This document shows, one piece after another, positions 46,236-58,526 of a stretch of DNA of 64,000 bases. The position numbers and the translations under genes were made by a program. The DNA comes from Euryodendron excelsum (lineage: Eukaryota > Streptophyta > Magnoliopsida > Ericales > Pentaphylacaceae): the NCBI GenBank assembly GCA_033060915.1, contig CM065387.1, forward strand, positions 26,762,501 to 26,826,500, read 5' to 3'. A model generated the notes under the pieces. The model was given only the letters and a program-made list of their open reading frames with translations. It was not told where the DNA came from and made no database searches. Numbering within the stretch: position 1 is the first letter of the stretch; each line of letters begins with the position of its first letter.

Positions 46236-46460
46236 GGCGCGTCTTTCTGAAGATAGTAAGTCCCCTTTCCAAATCCAACAGGCACGTCTTTTCGAAGACA
46301 GTAAATCCCCTTTTCAAATCCAAATTAGGCACGTCTTTCCGAAGACGGTAAGTCCCCTTTTCATTTCCAACAGGCACATCTTTCTGAAGATGGTAAGTCC
46401 TCTTTCCAATTCCAATAGGCACGTCTTTCTGAAGATGGTAAGACCCCTTTCCAATTCCTT
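46236..46460 (+). repeat. 45-bp tandem units in E's U3
   Basis: Five units start at 46,236, 46,281, 46,328, 46,373 and 46,418. Each has GGCACGTCTTTCCGAAGACG or a variant, then GTAAGTCCCCTTT. CGTCT and AGACG form a short stem. Confidence 0.85.
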
Positions 46461-47669
46461 TTTCAATTCCAATTCCAATCCCTCTCTCGAGAAAGCTGAT
46501 TCCTCAAGACGGTAAGTCTATCCAATCTAGCACGTTTTTCGAAGAAAGTTTCTTTGGAACGTTAAGTCCCTTCAAACCTGTTGGCCGAGACGAGACCCCA
46601 AGTCCCTAAGATGGTAGAACGGTCCACATTTGGCGCTTGTTAGCCCGCCAAAGCAGAAATATCCATTTCGGCATGCCTTTTGAAAAAGTTGACTTCTCAG
46701 GCGCTAAGTCCCTTTGGCAGCTTCCCAAGATCCGGCAGTCTCGGGAATGATCACGAACCGTTAGAGTAGCGGAAGTACTCGTAAACATCGCGAACCGTCA
46801 GAGTAGCGGAAATACTCGTGAGTAGGTCGATACAGGGAATTGCTAACAAACCCCTGTATCAAGAGATCGCTGTCAGAGTGGCGGGAACACTCAAAACCGA
46901 GGTTAACACCAGTGCCTGCTAGCCTACTTCGAGGAAAAATGGCCAAACTACCCCTAGGGCCATTTTCCGGCACAATTCTCGAGATAATACCTAAGTCTTC
47001 AGAACGGTAAATCCACCCTTCCAAGATCATCTTAGAAATGATCCGGCATGTTTAGGTGCCTTCTAGTCAGTTTCGGGCCAATTCTGAGACTCTCCGGTCA
47101 AGATGACCATTCTGCCCCTAGACATCTAAACGCCCCGGGGACCACACCGGCTCTGGGTATCATACCGGTAATCTCCCGAAAATGCTTTTTATAGTATTCC
47201 TGACCTTCTTTTATCTTTCTAGATCATTCCAAGTCAGTTCCGGTAAACCCGGTGCAAAATGACCATTTTGCCCCTGGTGGGTCAGTTGCCTTTTTCTAGG
47301 CACACCGGCTCTAAATATCAAATCGATAGCCTTTTGGGAACATTCTAAATAATGTTTCTAAATCTCGAGTCTTCTTTCGGGACATTCTGAGTTTGTCCTA
47401 GTAGCTTTCTAGCCTGGTTGACCGTTTTCCTCTAATAGCTTGGTCAACCCTTCCAACACTTCTTGTCATCATTTTTTTAAGTCCATTACCTCCGTGACCC
47501 TATTCCAAGGGTTCTTGTCCTTTTTCGGCCTTTCGGGACATTCCCGGTCCCTTAAATGCTTCTCAAACCTTATGGAGTCACTCATAGTGAAGCCAAGCTA
47601 AAAATTGCATGGTAGTCACTAGTACAAGCGCCCAAATCTTCTCAAGATATGCTACTTGCCGACCTTAAA

Positions 47670-47756
47670 ACTTTCCTAAGTAGCTAGTGGAGCCAAAAGC
47701 ATTTTTGGCCTGGCACCACTGCAATAGGCGCCAGGTCATTCCCTTGTCTATAAATA
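47670..47756 (+). promoter_or_regulatory. Element E LTR promoter
   Basis: GGCACCACTGCAATAGGCGCC (about 47,712-47,732), a variant of the family palindrome, precedes a clean TATAAATA at 47,749-47,756. ACAGAGCCTCCTCCAGCGTG follows and is conserved in A, G and the LTR at 51,286. Confidence 0.7.
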
Positions 47757-50754
47757 CAGAGCCTCCTCCAGCGTGAAAGAGGTTAGCAAACTCAGTCTAA
47801 AAACCCTACTTTTCGATATACAAAGCTTGTAGCCTCCCTAAACCCTAGCTTTTTTAGGTTTTCCAAACCCTAGCCTCCTATACACTCATACACTCTCATA
47901 TACTCATACACTAGCCTCCAACCCTCCATTGAAGACTTGGATTGCTGCAACTACAAAGCTTTGAAAATTGAAGACAAACTTTTGAAGACTGAAGTGAAGA
48001 CCGAAGCAAGACAAGCAAAGCAAACCGCACAAAGCTAAACAAAATAAAAAAGACACAAGGTAGGCTTCTTATTTAGGTTTACGCATCTTCTCCCCTCTCT
48101 TTTCTCTCGTAACCCACTTGGGTTTTCTTCTATTTTAATCCTCCATCTTCTTCCCTCCCTTCTTGCATGCTTGAAACAAGGGAATTCTTGGTCCAAGTGT
48201 AGGATTAGGCTATTGGAGAGCCACCGTGTCGAGGGCTTTCTTTTAGTCTAACCGAAGACCACCTGGGTTCGGCCCCCTTGATTATTTGATGAAGCCTTTA
48301 ACCATGTATGTTCACGACCCTAACTTGCATTGTGTATATCATGATCTTGCATTCTTCTAAAATTCATTTTCAAACACGTTTTCAAAACTTGCATTAACAT
48401 CGTTTCCAAAACTTGCATCAAAATCTTCTTTTTCAAAGCTTGTTTTCAAAATCACAATCCTAAGATGATTCTAGTCTTTTCATAGCTAAGGTTGCTTTAA
48501 GAAAGTGTTACATTTAAACTGAACAATATGGTCTATATTCTTAAAATCATTGTTTTCAAAACCACTATCCTAAAGTGGTTCTAACCTTCTTATGGTTAGA
48601 ATCGTTTTAGGAAAGTGAAATATTTTATATATTTTTTAAAAAAACTCTATCCAATCTCCCTTCCAAAATTGTTTTCAAAAACTCCCTCCAAAAATCTATT
48701 TTTCAAAATTTCCTAAAAACTCCTTTCCAAAATACTCTCCTCAAAATTCACTTTCTAAAAATGCTCCTTACATTTCCTTCCTAAACAACTCTTCCCAAAA
48801 TCTCTTTCCTAAATCTCTTACCTAAAAACTCTTTCAAACAATCTCCTTCTAAAAATCTTTCCAAAAATTCTCTCTTCAAAACTCCCCTTTTAAAAACTCT
48901 TCTCTAGGATTTCCTTCCGAAAATCTTCCTTTCTAAAAATTCACTTTCCAAAAACTCTTTCCTTAGAGCCTAATTTAAGCCCTAGAGCAAACAATTAGGA
49001 AACCCTAATTTTCCTCTCCAAAAACATAGTTTCCAATTCCTTATTTTGGTCTCAAAACTTAGGTTTTCAAAATCTCTTGTTTTCTACATCAAAACTATAT
49101 ATATTTCCAAAACCCCTTTTCTACGTCAAAACTATAGCTTTTGGAATCTAAGGTTTCTAAAACTCCATCTTTCCAAATTCATGTCAAATCCAATTTTCCC
49201 ATTTAGGAAACTAGATCCTATCCTCTGTTTTTGGAAACAAAATCAAAACATCTCTTGTTAGAAACAAAATCCAATCCCTTGTTTTAGTAAATAGGAATCT
49301 CAATCCTTCCAAACCCAAATCTTTCCTAATTCAACTCCTTCCTAATCTAGTACTTTCCTAAACCTTAAGTTTCCTAAACTTAAACTTTTGAATCTTTCCT
49401 TAAACTTTAAGCTTTCAAACCTTCCTTAATTCCCTTTCAAAATCTAAGTTTTCAAACTCTTCTTAAACTCAAAACCTTTCCTAATTTCAAGAAATTCTAA
49501 AACTCAAACTTTGAATCTTTCTAAAATTCTAAACTTCCCTAAACTTCAAATCTTTCCAAATCTAAAACTTTCTAAATTCTAAACTTTCCAACTTTCAAAA
49601 CTTCCCTATTTCAAAACATTCCAAATTTAAAAATTTCCAATTTCAAAACTTTCTTAATCCAACACTTTCCTAAATTGAAACTTTCCTAAAACGAAACTTT
49701 CCAAAAGTGACACTTTCCTATTTTGAAACTTTCCTAAATCGGACCTTTCCTAATTCGAACCCTTCCTAAATCCAATCTTTTTTCGATCTTCCAAGTCTAA
49801 CATTCGAGTCAAGTCTTTCTGAATCTCGAGTCTTTTCTAAATCCTATCTTCCTAGGTCTAGGGTCTCTATTCTTCCATTTCAAATTTCAATCTTCTATTA
49901 TAAATTCAAATCAAATCCAAATTCCAATTCAATCTCTTTCCTCCAATCATACCTTCTATTTTCTATCGAATTCTTGTCCAAACTACGACTGACCTAATTC
50001 CTCCAAAAGGATACGTAGGCAACTTTCATGGGTGCAGTCATAACCTTTTTCAAACTTTATTTCCACAACTTCTTTCAAATCTCAAATTCTACAATCTTCT
50101 TCAAGTTTTCAATTCCATAATCTATTTTTCTAATTCCTAATTTCTCTTTCCAAATCTCTATTTCTAATTTCTAAAACTTTCCAATTTCAAGTTTATCTTT
50201 TCAAATCTTTTTTCTTACATATCATGCACCATGTCTTTTTTAACATTCTTTTTCTAAAGTGGATAGGATTGAACATTTGTTAGTTGAAGACTCTCATAGG
50301 TGAATTTAGGGTAAATAGACATGTAGGTTCCGCAAGGTGGGGTAGGGTGATGGCTTAGTGCGTCTTCCCTACACGTAACCAACCTCCGAACCTAGAATAA
50401 CTGTTTTCAAAGACCAAAATGGAGTTTATTTTCCAAAAGGGCTTAGTTATTTTCCAAAAGTTGCCAAACAACCTGTTTTCTTAAAAACTCTCTCTTGAGG
50501 AGATATTTTCAAATCATTTTTTTAAAACCCTAAGTGTGATCCTCGGATTGTGCTTAGTTTTTAGGTGACCTAACTCACCTTAATCAAGTTAGGTGGCGAC
50601 TCCAAACTTTTTTCAAAAGCCCTTTATTCAAATCTATTTTCAATTCAAACATAGTCGCACTCATTTTTCTAGAAAGGTGAGTTCTAACGAGACAGTACAG
50701 TAATTTTTCCGCTTGTGTGTGTATTCCTCGAGTGCAAAAAATCTGGAAACGACA

Positions 50755-51285
50755 GTTGGTAACTCCACTGTGGACACTTAGAGGGTTAGGCCGTAGTCAT
50801 GTTTCTTTACCCTTCACCCATGAAGAGTCTTTAATTAACTTGATTAATCCTATTCACTTTAAATTTTCAAAACCAAATTTTCAAAATTGTTTTCAAAAAA
50901 GGAATGTGCATTTATTCATATTATCTTATAATAAGTTTGGCATCCACATACTAGCTCTTGCATCTTTGTTTTGTAGGTGCACTTTTTGTTTAAATTTTAA
51001 CTGCCATGCATAAATGTGATGAACAGGATGAATGGGAGTTGTTGGGCTTTTTCCTCCGCTTTAAAAAATCACACACACACTGCATGTGTACCTACATTCT
51101 GCATACTTGCATTTTACTCTGATATGACCTTTCTAGTTAGAAAAGGAGAACAGTATATTGGTTGTGGGCAATATGTTATGTCAGTTTCTTCGCCTACTGC
51201 TCTTGATGGTTCCCCCGCTTGGATCACCAACCGATCATGGAACCACCTCGAGGAGTAGGCCTAGGTTTGAAGATTCGAGGACCGA
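50755..51285 (+). mobile_element. Internal segment of element E (531 bp)
   Basis: It begins with primer site TGGTAACTCCACTGTGGA at 50,757-50,774, which resembles the site of C. The rest has AT-rich leader sequence and a more complex part (51,010-51,285) with small frames but no recognised domain. It ends AGATTCGAGGACCGA directly before the next LTR start. That is not a polypurine tract, so it is either a deletion product or the left flank of a separate insertion. Confidence 0.6.
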
Positions 51286-53530
51286 TGTAAGCACCCCATT
51301 TTTGACCACTCGGCAATCTACACTCCGTCCAGACTTGTACTCAAGTCAATATGGATGTATTCCAATTGAAATCAACTCTCTAAGTCTAATCCTGTCTACC
51401 CATCGCTTTGCAGGCCCACCAGGCCCAAATAGAGGCAAAATGACCAAAATGCCCTTAGGGGCATTGTCCTTTCATATTCCAATTCCAATCCCTCTCTAGA
51501 GACAGTTGATTCCTCGAGACAGTAAATCTACTCCAATCATCCACATCTTTTCGAAGACGGTAAGTCCCCTTTCTAATTCCAATTCTAATTCCCTCTCTCA
51601 AGACAGTTGATTCCTCGAGATGGTAAATCTACTCCAATCAGGTGCGTCTTTCCGAAGACGATAAGACCCCTTTCCAATTCCAATCCCTCTCTCGAGGCAA
51701 TTTATTCCTCGAGATAGTTCAGCGCATTTTTCAAAGAAAATCTCTTCGAAACGGTAAGTCCCTTTAAACCTGTCGACCGGGACGAGACCCCAAGTCCCTT
51801 AGATGGTAGAACGGTCCACCTTTGGCGCCTGCTAGCCCGCCAATGCAGAAATGTTCATTTAGGCATACCTTTCAAGAAAGTTGATTCTCAGGTGCTAAGT
51901 CCCTTTAGTAGCTTATCGAGATCAGGCAGTTTCGGGAATGATCGCGAACCGTCAGAGTAGCGGAAATACTCGCAAACATCGCAGCCGTTAGAGTAGCGAA
52001 AATACTCGCAAAGAGGTCGATATAGGGAATTCCCAACAAGCCCCTGTATCACGCGACTATCGTCAAAATGGCGGAAACACTCAAAATCCAAGTCAACACC
52101 AGTGCCTGCTAGCCGACTTCGATGAATACCAAACTGCCCTTGGGCTATTTTTCGGCACACTTCTTGAGAACACATCTGAATCCTCAGAACGGTAAGTCCA
52201 ACCTTCCAAGATTTTCTTAAAGGCAATCCAGCATGATTAGGTGCCTTCTAATCAGTTTCAGGCCAATTTTGAGACTTTCCAATCAAGATGACCATTTTGC
52301 CCCTAGGCATTCGAATGCCTCGGGAACCACACCGGCTCTGGGTGTCAAACTGGTAACCTCTCGAGAATGCTTTTTATACTATTCCCAACCTTTCTTTACC
52401 TTCCCGGATCAATCCGAGTCAATTTCGGTAAACCCGGTACAAAATAACCGTTTTGGCCCTAGTAGGCCGGTCGCCTGTTTCTAGCCACGCTGGCTCTGAG
52501 TATCAAACCGATAATCTCCTGAGATTGCTTCTTATAGTATTCTCAACCTTTCTCTATCTTTTCGGATCATTCTGAGTCAGTCCCGGCAAACCCGGTGCGA
52601 AATGACCGTTTTGCCCCTGGTGGGCCGGTTACCTTTTCCGACCACACCGGCTATGGGTATCAAACCGGCAACCTTTAGAAACATTCTAAATAATGTATCC
52701 AAGTTTCGAGCCTTTTTTCAGGACATTCCAAGTTCGTTATGGCAGCTTTCTAACCCGATTGACCGTTTTGCCCCTAACGGCTCGGTCAATCCCTCCGACA
52801 CATCCTATATTCATTTTTCAAGTCAAATACCTCCAGGACACTATTCTAAGTGTTCTTGCCCAGTTTCGGCTCTCCGGGTCATTCCCGGCCTCTTCAAATC
52901 ATTCTCGGACTTTCTAGAGTTACTCCTAGTGAAGCCAGGCTAAAAATTGCATGGTAGTCACTAGTACAGGCGCCCAAATCTGGTCAAGGATACGTCGCTT
53001 GTCAACCTAAATAGTTTCCTAATTGGCTGGCACCACTAGTAGTGGCGCCAAGCCAATATTTGGCCTGGTGCCACTCCTAGTGGCGCTAGAAGCATTTTTG
53101 CCCTAGCGCCACTACAACAGGCGCCAGGTCTATCTTATGTCTATAAAGACAGAGCCTCCTCCAGCATGAAAGAGATCCACAAACTCAGTCTAAAAATCCT
53201 ATATTTCAATATACAGAGCTTGTACACTCCCAAAACCCTAGTTTCTCTAGGTTTTCCAAACCCTAGCCACCATACACTAAACCCTAGCCTCCTATACACT
53301 CATACACACCCCTATACACTTATACACTAGCCTCCAACTCTCCATTGAAGACTTGGATTGTTGCAACTACGAAGCTATTGAAGAACAAGACAAGGCTCTC
53401 GAAGACTGAAGCAAAGACCGAAGAAAAAGCAAGAAAGCAAAGCGCACAAAGCCAAGCAAAATAAAGAAGACACAAGGTAGGCTTCTTATTTAAATTTCCG
53501 CACTTCCCCCTCTCTCTTCTCTCTCCTAAC
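51286..53530 (+). mobile_element. Second LTR beside E, truncated by insertion F
   Basis: It starts TGTAAGCACC and is close to the E LTR throughout. Features are hairpin units at 51,480-51,720, GAGTAGCGGAAATACTC near 51,955, the 165-bp subrepeat at 52,320-52,680 and palindromes/TATA at 53,024-53,148. It breaks at CTAAC (53,526-53,530), where F begins. Compared with 48,100-48,130, the next bases should be CCACTTGGG. No gene seen. Confidence 0.8.
53024..53148 (+). promoter_or_regulatory. LTR promoter block with three palindromes and TATA
   Basis: Intact GGCACCACTAGTAGTGGCGC (near 53,029), GTGCCACTCCTAGTGGCGC (near 53,069) and AGCGCCACTACAACAGGCGC (near 53,105) precede TATAAAG at 53,142-53,148. 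This is the best preserved A-type set in the window. Confidence 0.7.
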
Positions 53531-54170
53531 TGTAAGCACCCCATTTTTGCTAGCTCGGCAATCTCTGGCCTGACCGAGTTCGGTTTCCAACATCGCAATT
53601 GGTGCGAGCTCAAGATGAGCCTTTCAATCTCCAATTCAACCAACTGGTTGCTTCTCTGGTCCACAAGAACCCGCTGGAGCCACAAGTACCATTATTCCAG
53701 GCAGCTTTTCGGATCGGGCGATCTCGGAAACCAACGCCATCCAGGTAGTTTCCCAGGATCGGGCAATCTCGAGGACCAACACCTCATCAAGTTCCAGACG
53801 GTTCACTTCTAGCGCCTGCTAGCCCGCCAACGTAGAATGTTCGTCATTTGGTAGTTCTCTGAGACCGGACATTCTCATAGACCAACAGCACCCTTCCAGG
53901 TAGCTTTCTGGGACCAGGCGTTCTTAGGAGCCAACACCACCCCTACAGGTAGTTCTCTAAGACTGGGCGTTCTTGGAGACCAATACCGCACAGGTAGTTT
54001 TCTGAGACCGTGCGGTCTCAGAAACCAACACCTAGGTCAACACCGGCGCCTGCTAGCCGGACTCGGTGAAAAATGACCAAACCTGCGCCTTAGGCCTCCA
54101 GGCACGTTTTGGGAAAGTTTAAAATCCCTCAAAACGATAAGTCCATCCTTCCAAAATGTTTTCAAACCAT
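53531..54170 (+). mobile_element. LTR fragment F (B subfamily)
   Basis: It starts TGTAAGCACCCCATTTTTGC and matches B's LTR from 18,477. It carries inverted-repeat units ending in AACCAACACC. The strongest is an 11-bp stem TTTCTGAGACC/GGTCTCAGAAA with loop GTGC at 53,999-54,024. It is cut at 54,170 by element G. The rest lies beyond the window. Confidence 0.75.
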
Positions 54171-57100
54171 TGTCGCGCCCAGATTTTTCGCACTCGAGGA
54201 ATACTCACACAAGCGAGAAAAATGTTGTACTCTCTCGTTAGAACTCTTCCTCCTAAAAGAATGAGTACAACTAGGTTTGAATTGAAAATAGATTTGAATA
54301 AAGGGCTTTCGAAAAAGATTCGGAGTCGCCACCTAACTTGATGAAGGTGAGTTAGGTCACCTAAAAACTAAGCATAATCCGAAGACTACACTTAGAGTTT
54401 TTAGAAAACGATTTTTGAAAATACCACCTCAAGAGAGGGTTTTAAAGAAAAACGGGTTGTTTAGCAACCTTTTGAGAACATTTAGCCCTTTTTGAAAAAT
54501 AACTCCTTTTTGGTCTTTGAAAACAGTGATTCTAGGTTTGGAGGTTGGTTACGTGTAGGGAAGACGCACTAAGCCATCACCCTGCCCCGCCCTTTCGATA
54601 CCTACATGTCAATCTACCCTAGATTCACCTATGAGAGTCTTCAGCTAAATACTGTTCAATCCTATCTACTTTGGAAAATAAGGCTTGAAAAGAAACTAAC
54701 GTGATGCATGATATGCAAGTGCAAGGAATGATAATTGAAAAATAGATTTGGAAATAGATTGATTTGAAAATAGATTAGAAGAGATGGAATTGAAATTGGA
54801 AAGTTTGAAAATTTGGAAATAGAAATATGAAATTGGAAGTTTGAAGATAGATTAGAGATTTGAGATTTGAAAAATGTTGAGGAGTTTGAAATTTGAAAGA
54901 AGTTGTGGAATTTGAAAGTTGAAAGAAGTTGTGGAATTCGAAATTTGAAAAAAATTGTGACCGCATCCATGAGGGTGGAACTAAAAGTTTAAAAAGTGTT
55001 GTGACCGCATCTATGAAGGTTGCCTATGTATTCCTTTGGGGAATCAGGTCAGTCGTAGTTCGGACTGGAGTCCGAATGAAAATAGAAGAGTTGATTTGAA
55101 GAAGGAGATTGAATTGGAAATTGAATTGGAAGATTGAGAGATTGAACTTTGAATAGAGGATTGAAAATTGGAATTTGGAATTTTGAAATTGAAAATATTG
55201 AATTTTGATTTGAAAAGATAGAACTTGGAAGAGAGATTTAGACTTATTTTGGAAAGATGGAGGTTTAGGAAACCTAGACTTAGGAAAGAGAAGAGACTTA
55301 GGAAAGATTCGACTTGACTTGGAAGGTTTAGGAGATTAGGAAAGATTGGATTTAGGAAATGTTTGAATTAGGAAAGATCCAATTTAGGAAAGTTTCGAAT
55401 TAGGAAAGTTTCATTTTTGGAAAGTTTCGAACTTAGGAAAGTTTTAGGTTTAAGAAAGTTTTGAAAAAGGAAAGCTTTTAATTTAGGAGATGTTTGAACT
55501 AAGAAAGTTTTGAGTTTAGAAAAGTCTTAGATTTGGAAAGATGTTGAAGTTTTGAAAAATTTAGAATTTGGAAAGATTTAGGTTTAGAAAGATTTAACTT
55601 AAGAAAGTTTCAAATTTAGAAAGTTTTGAATTTGGAAAGATTTGAAATTTAGAAAGTTTAAGATTTAGAAAGTCTTAGAGTTTTAGAAAATATTGAAATT
55701 AGGAAAGGTTTGAATTAGGAAGGGATTGGATTTAGTTTCTAAAAGAGAAAGTTTGATTTCGTTTCCAAAAACGGAGGATTGGATTTGGTTTCCTAAACGG
55801 GAATATTTGATTTGGTTTCCTAAAGGGAAGATAGGATTTGGCAGGGATTTGGAAAGGGAAATTCTAGAAACCCTAGATTTAGAAAATTATAGTTTTGATG
55901 TAGAAAATAGGTTTTGGAAACATGTATAGTTTGGATATAGAAAACGAGAGATTTTGAAAACCTGGGTTCGAGGCAAAGTTTGAAAATCATGTTTTTGGAA
56001 AGAAAATTAGGGTTTCCTAATTGTGGGTTCTAGGGCTTGACTTGGGCTCTAAGGAAAGAGATTTTTGGAAAGTGTGATTTTGGAAACGAGTTTTTGGAAG
56101 GAAATCCTGGGGAGAAGTTTTTGGAAAGTGAATTTGAAAGGAGAGTTTTTTGAAAGAGGTTTTAAAGAGGAGTTTGTGGAAAGTGTGCTTTTGGAAACGA
56201 AGGTTTTGGAAGGAAATCATAGAGAGAAGTTTCTAGAGGGAAGATTTTGGAAAGAGAGTTTTTTAGAAAGATTTTTGGAACGAGATTGTTGGAGAGAGTT
56301 TTTTAGGAAAGTGAATTTAAGGAGTGTTTTTTGAAAGTGAATTTTGAGGAGAAAGAGTTTTTGGAAAGGAGTTGAAAAATGAAGCTTTGAAAAATAGATT
56401 TTGGAGGAAATTTTTGAAAACAACTTTGGAGAGGAGAGTTTTAGGAAATTATGTTGAAAAATAGATTTTTAGGAAGAAAGACTTTTTGAAAAGCGAGTTT
56501 TTAGAAGGTGTGAAAACATCTCACTTTTCTAAAGTAATTCTAATCATAAGAGGGCTAGAACCACTTGAGGAAAGCGATTTTGAAATCAACAAGATTTGAA
56601 AATATGCACCGTATTGGTCAATTTAAATGTAACACTTTACTAAAGCAATCCTAGCCATGAAAGGCTAGAATCACCCTAGGATTGTGATTTTGAAAACATG
56701 TTTTGGAAAATGAGATTTTGAGGCAATTTTGAAAACAAGTTTGAAAACGATTTGAAAAACAACTTTGAAAATGGCTTTTGGAAGATGCAAGATCATGATA
56801 TGCACAATGCAATTTTGGGGTCGTGAATATACAAGGTTAAGGCTTCACCACATAATCAAGGGGGCCGGACCCACGTGGTCTCTGGTTAGACTAGAAGAAA
56901 GCCCTCGACACGATGACTCTCCAATAGCCCAATCCTACACATGGACCGGAAATCCCCTTGTTTCAAGCATGCAAAGAAAGGGGGGAAATGAGATAGGGGA
57001 TTAAAATAGAGAAAACCCAAGTGGGTTAGGAGAGAGAAAAGAGAGGGGGGAAGTGCGAAAATTTAAATAGGGAGCCTACCGTATGTCTTGTTTATTTTGT

Positions 57101-58372
57101 GCGCCTTGCTTGTCTTCGATCTTCGGTCTTCGTCTTGATCTTCGTCTTCAATCTTCAAGAGTTGTCTTCTAGCTTTAGATGGTAGCTCTTCAAGTCTTTA
57201 AAGGAGGGTTGAAGGTTAGTGTATGAGTGTATGGGGCTGTGTATGAGTGTATAGGAGGCTAGGGTTTGTGTAGGGTGGCTAGGGTTTGGAAAACCTTGGG
57301 AAGCTAGGGTTTTGGAGGTGCTTGAGCTCTGTATATCGAATTATATGATTTTTAGGTTCAGTTTGCGGATCCTTTTAACGCTGGAAGAGGCTCTGTATTT
57401 ATAGTGGTTAGACAATACTAAAGCCTATTACAGTGGCGCCAGGCTAATTTTTGGCTTGGCGCCACTACTAGTGGCTCCAGCCATTTAGGAAATATTTAAG
57501 GTCGGCAAGCAATGTATCTTTGACTAGATTTGGGTGCCTGTACTAGTGACCACCATGCAATTTTTAGCTTGGCTTCACTAGGAGTGACTCCGGAAAGTCC
57601 GGAAAAAATTTTAAGAAGTCGGGAATGACTCAGAAGGTGGGAAAAGAGCAAGAATACTTAAAATAGTGTCCTGGAGGTATTTGACTTGAGAAATGAGGAT
57701 AAGATGGGTCAGAAAGGTTGACTGGGCTTTTAGGGGCAAAACGGTCAATCGGACCGGGAAACTGCCGGGACAGACTCGGACTGTCCCAGAAGAAGACTTG
57801 GGATCTGGAGACATTATTTAGAATGTTCCCAGAGGTTGCCGGTTTGATACCCAGAGCTGGTGTGGTCGGAAAAGGAGATCGGCCCACTAGGGGCAAAATG
57901 GTCATTTTGTACCGAGTTTGCCGGAACTGACTCGGAATGATCCGGAAAGGTAAAGAAAGATTTAGAACACTATAAAAAGTATTCTTGGGAAGTTACCAGT
58001 TTGATACCCAGAGCTGGTGTGGTCGAAAAAGAAGATCGGCCCACTAGGGGCCAAACGGTCATTTTGTACCGAGTTGGCCGGGACTGACTCGGAATGATTT
58101 GGAAAGGTAGAGGAGGATTGAGAATACTATAAGAAGTATTCTCAGGAGATTACCGGTTTCATACCCAGAGCCGGTGTAGTTCTCGGGGCGTTCGGATGCC
58201 TAGGGGCAAAACTGTCATTTAGCTTCAAGTGGGCCCTACAGGCCCAAGAAGCGACTGGTGGACTAAATTCAAGTTAAAAAGGCAGGCTTAGAGTCTAAAT
58301 ATGCATGTGATGTGTGAAAGTGAGCTTGGTCAGCTCAGAGATTGCCGAGCGGTCAAAAATAAGGTGCTTACA
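54171..58372 (-). mobile_element. Element G 3' LTR, 4.2 kb
   Basis: The plus strand starts TGTCGCGCCCAGATTTTT and ends AAGGTGCTTACA. It contains the conserved boxes (54,550-54,625; 55,000-55,065), GGAGTCGCCA at 54,322-54,331, the C-poor tract (55,080-56,500), a promoter block and a triplicated subrepeat (57,840-58,180). ORFs in it reflect skewed composition. Confidence 0.88.
57396..57485 (-). promoter_or_regulatory. Element G LTR promoter block
   Basis: A minus TATAAATA (plus TATTTATA, 57,396-57,403) lies beside CAGTGGCGCCAGG and GGCGCCACTACTAGTGGCTCC (57,430-57,480), the family palindromes. Confidence 0.65.
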
Positions 58373-58410
58373 GCTACCCCTCTTTTTCTGTCTTTGCTTG
58401 TCAAAGACAG
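58373..58410 (-). other. Polypurine tract and adjacent hairpin of element G
   Basis: On minus, CAGAAAAAGAGGGGTAGC abuts the LTR start TGTAAGCACC. Immediately upstream is a perfect 9-bp stem, CTGTCTTTG with CAAAGACAG around a 5-nt loop (58,388-58,410). Decayed forms of the same hairpin precede the LTR starts of A, B and C. Confidence 0.75.
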
Positions 58411-58526
58411 AAAACGATAAGAGTAAGAGCCCCATGTTGACCGCGAGGCGATCGGAGGGACTTGAAAATAATAGGAATTCAAAGAACAGTTACCTCGAGT
58501 AGCTGGTTGATGCTTGGTATTTTATC
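58411..58526 (-). other. Short spacer in element G
   Basis: Contains the box matching CGATCGCCTCACGG before A's and B's polypurine tracts (around 58,439-58,455, reverse). No gene seen. Confidence 0.5.

Larger units (their letters stand above)
46035..50754 (+). mobile_element. Element E 5' LTR, 4.72 kb, complete
   Basis: It begins TGTAAGCACC and ends AACGACA, followed by a primer-binding site, so it is a 5' LTR on plus. U3 runs to about 47,780, then a leader with a GGTAGG donor-like site (48,060), a G-poor tract (48,640-49,980), the conserved boxes (49,977-50,045 and 50,320-50,395) and TGGCGACTCC at 50,594-50,603. No gene seen. Confidence 0.88.

Noticed and set aside
46084..46515. 143-codon plus ORF in E's U3
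   Set aside because: The repeated peptide merely translates the 45-bp hairpin units; upstream of the promoter and not conserved in sister LTRs.
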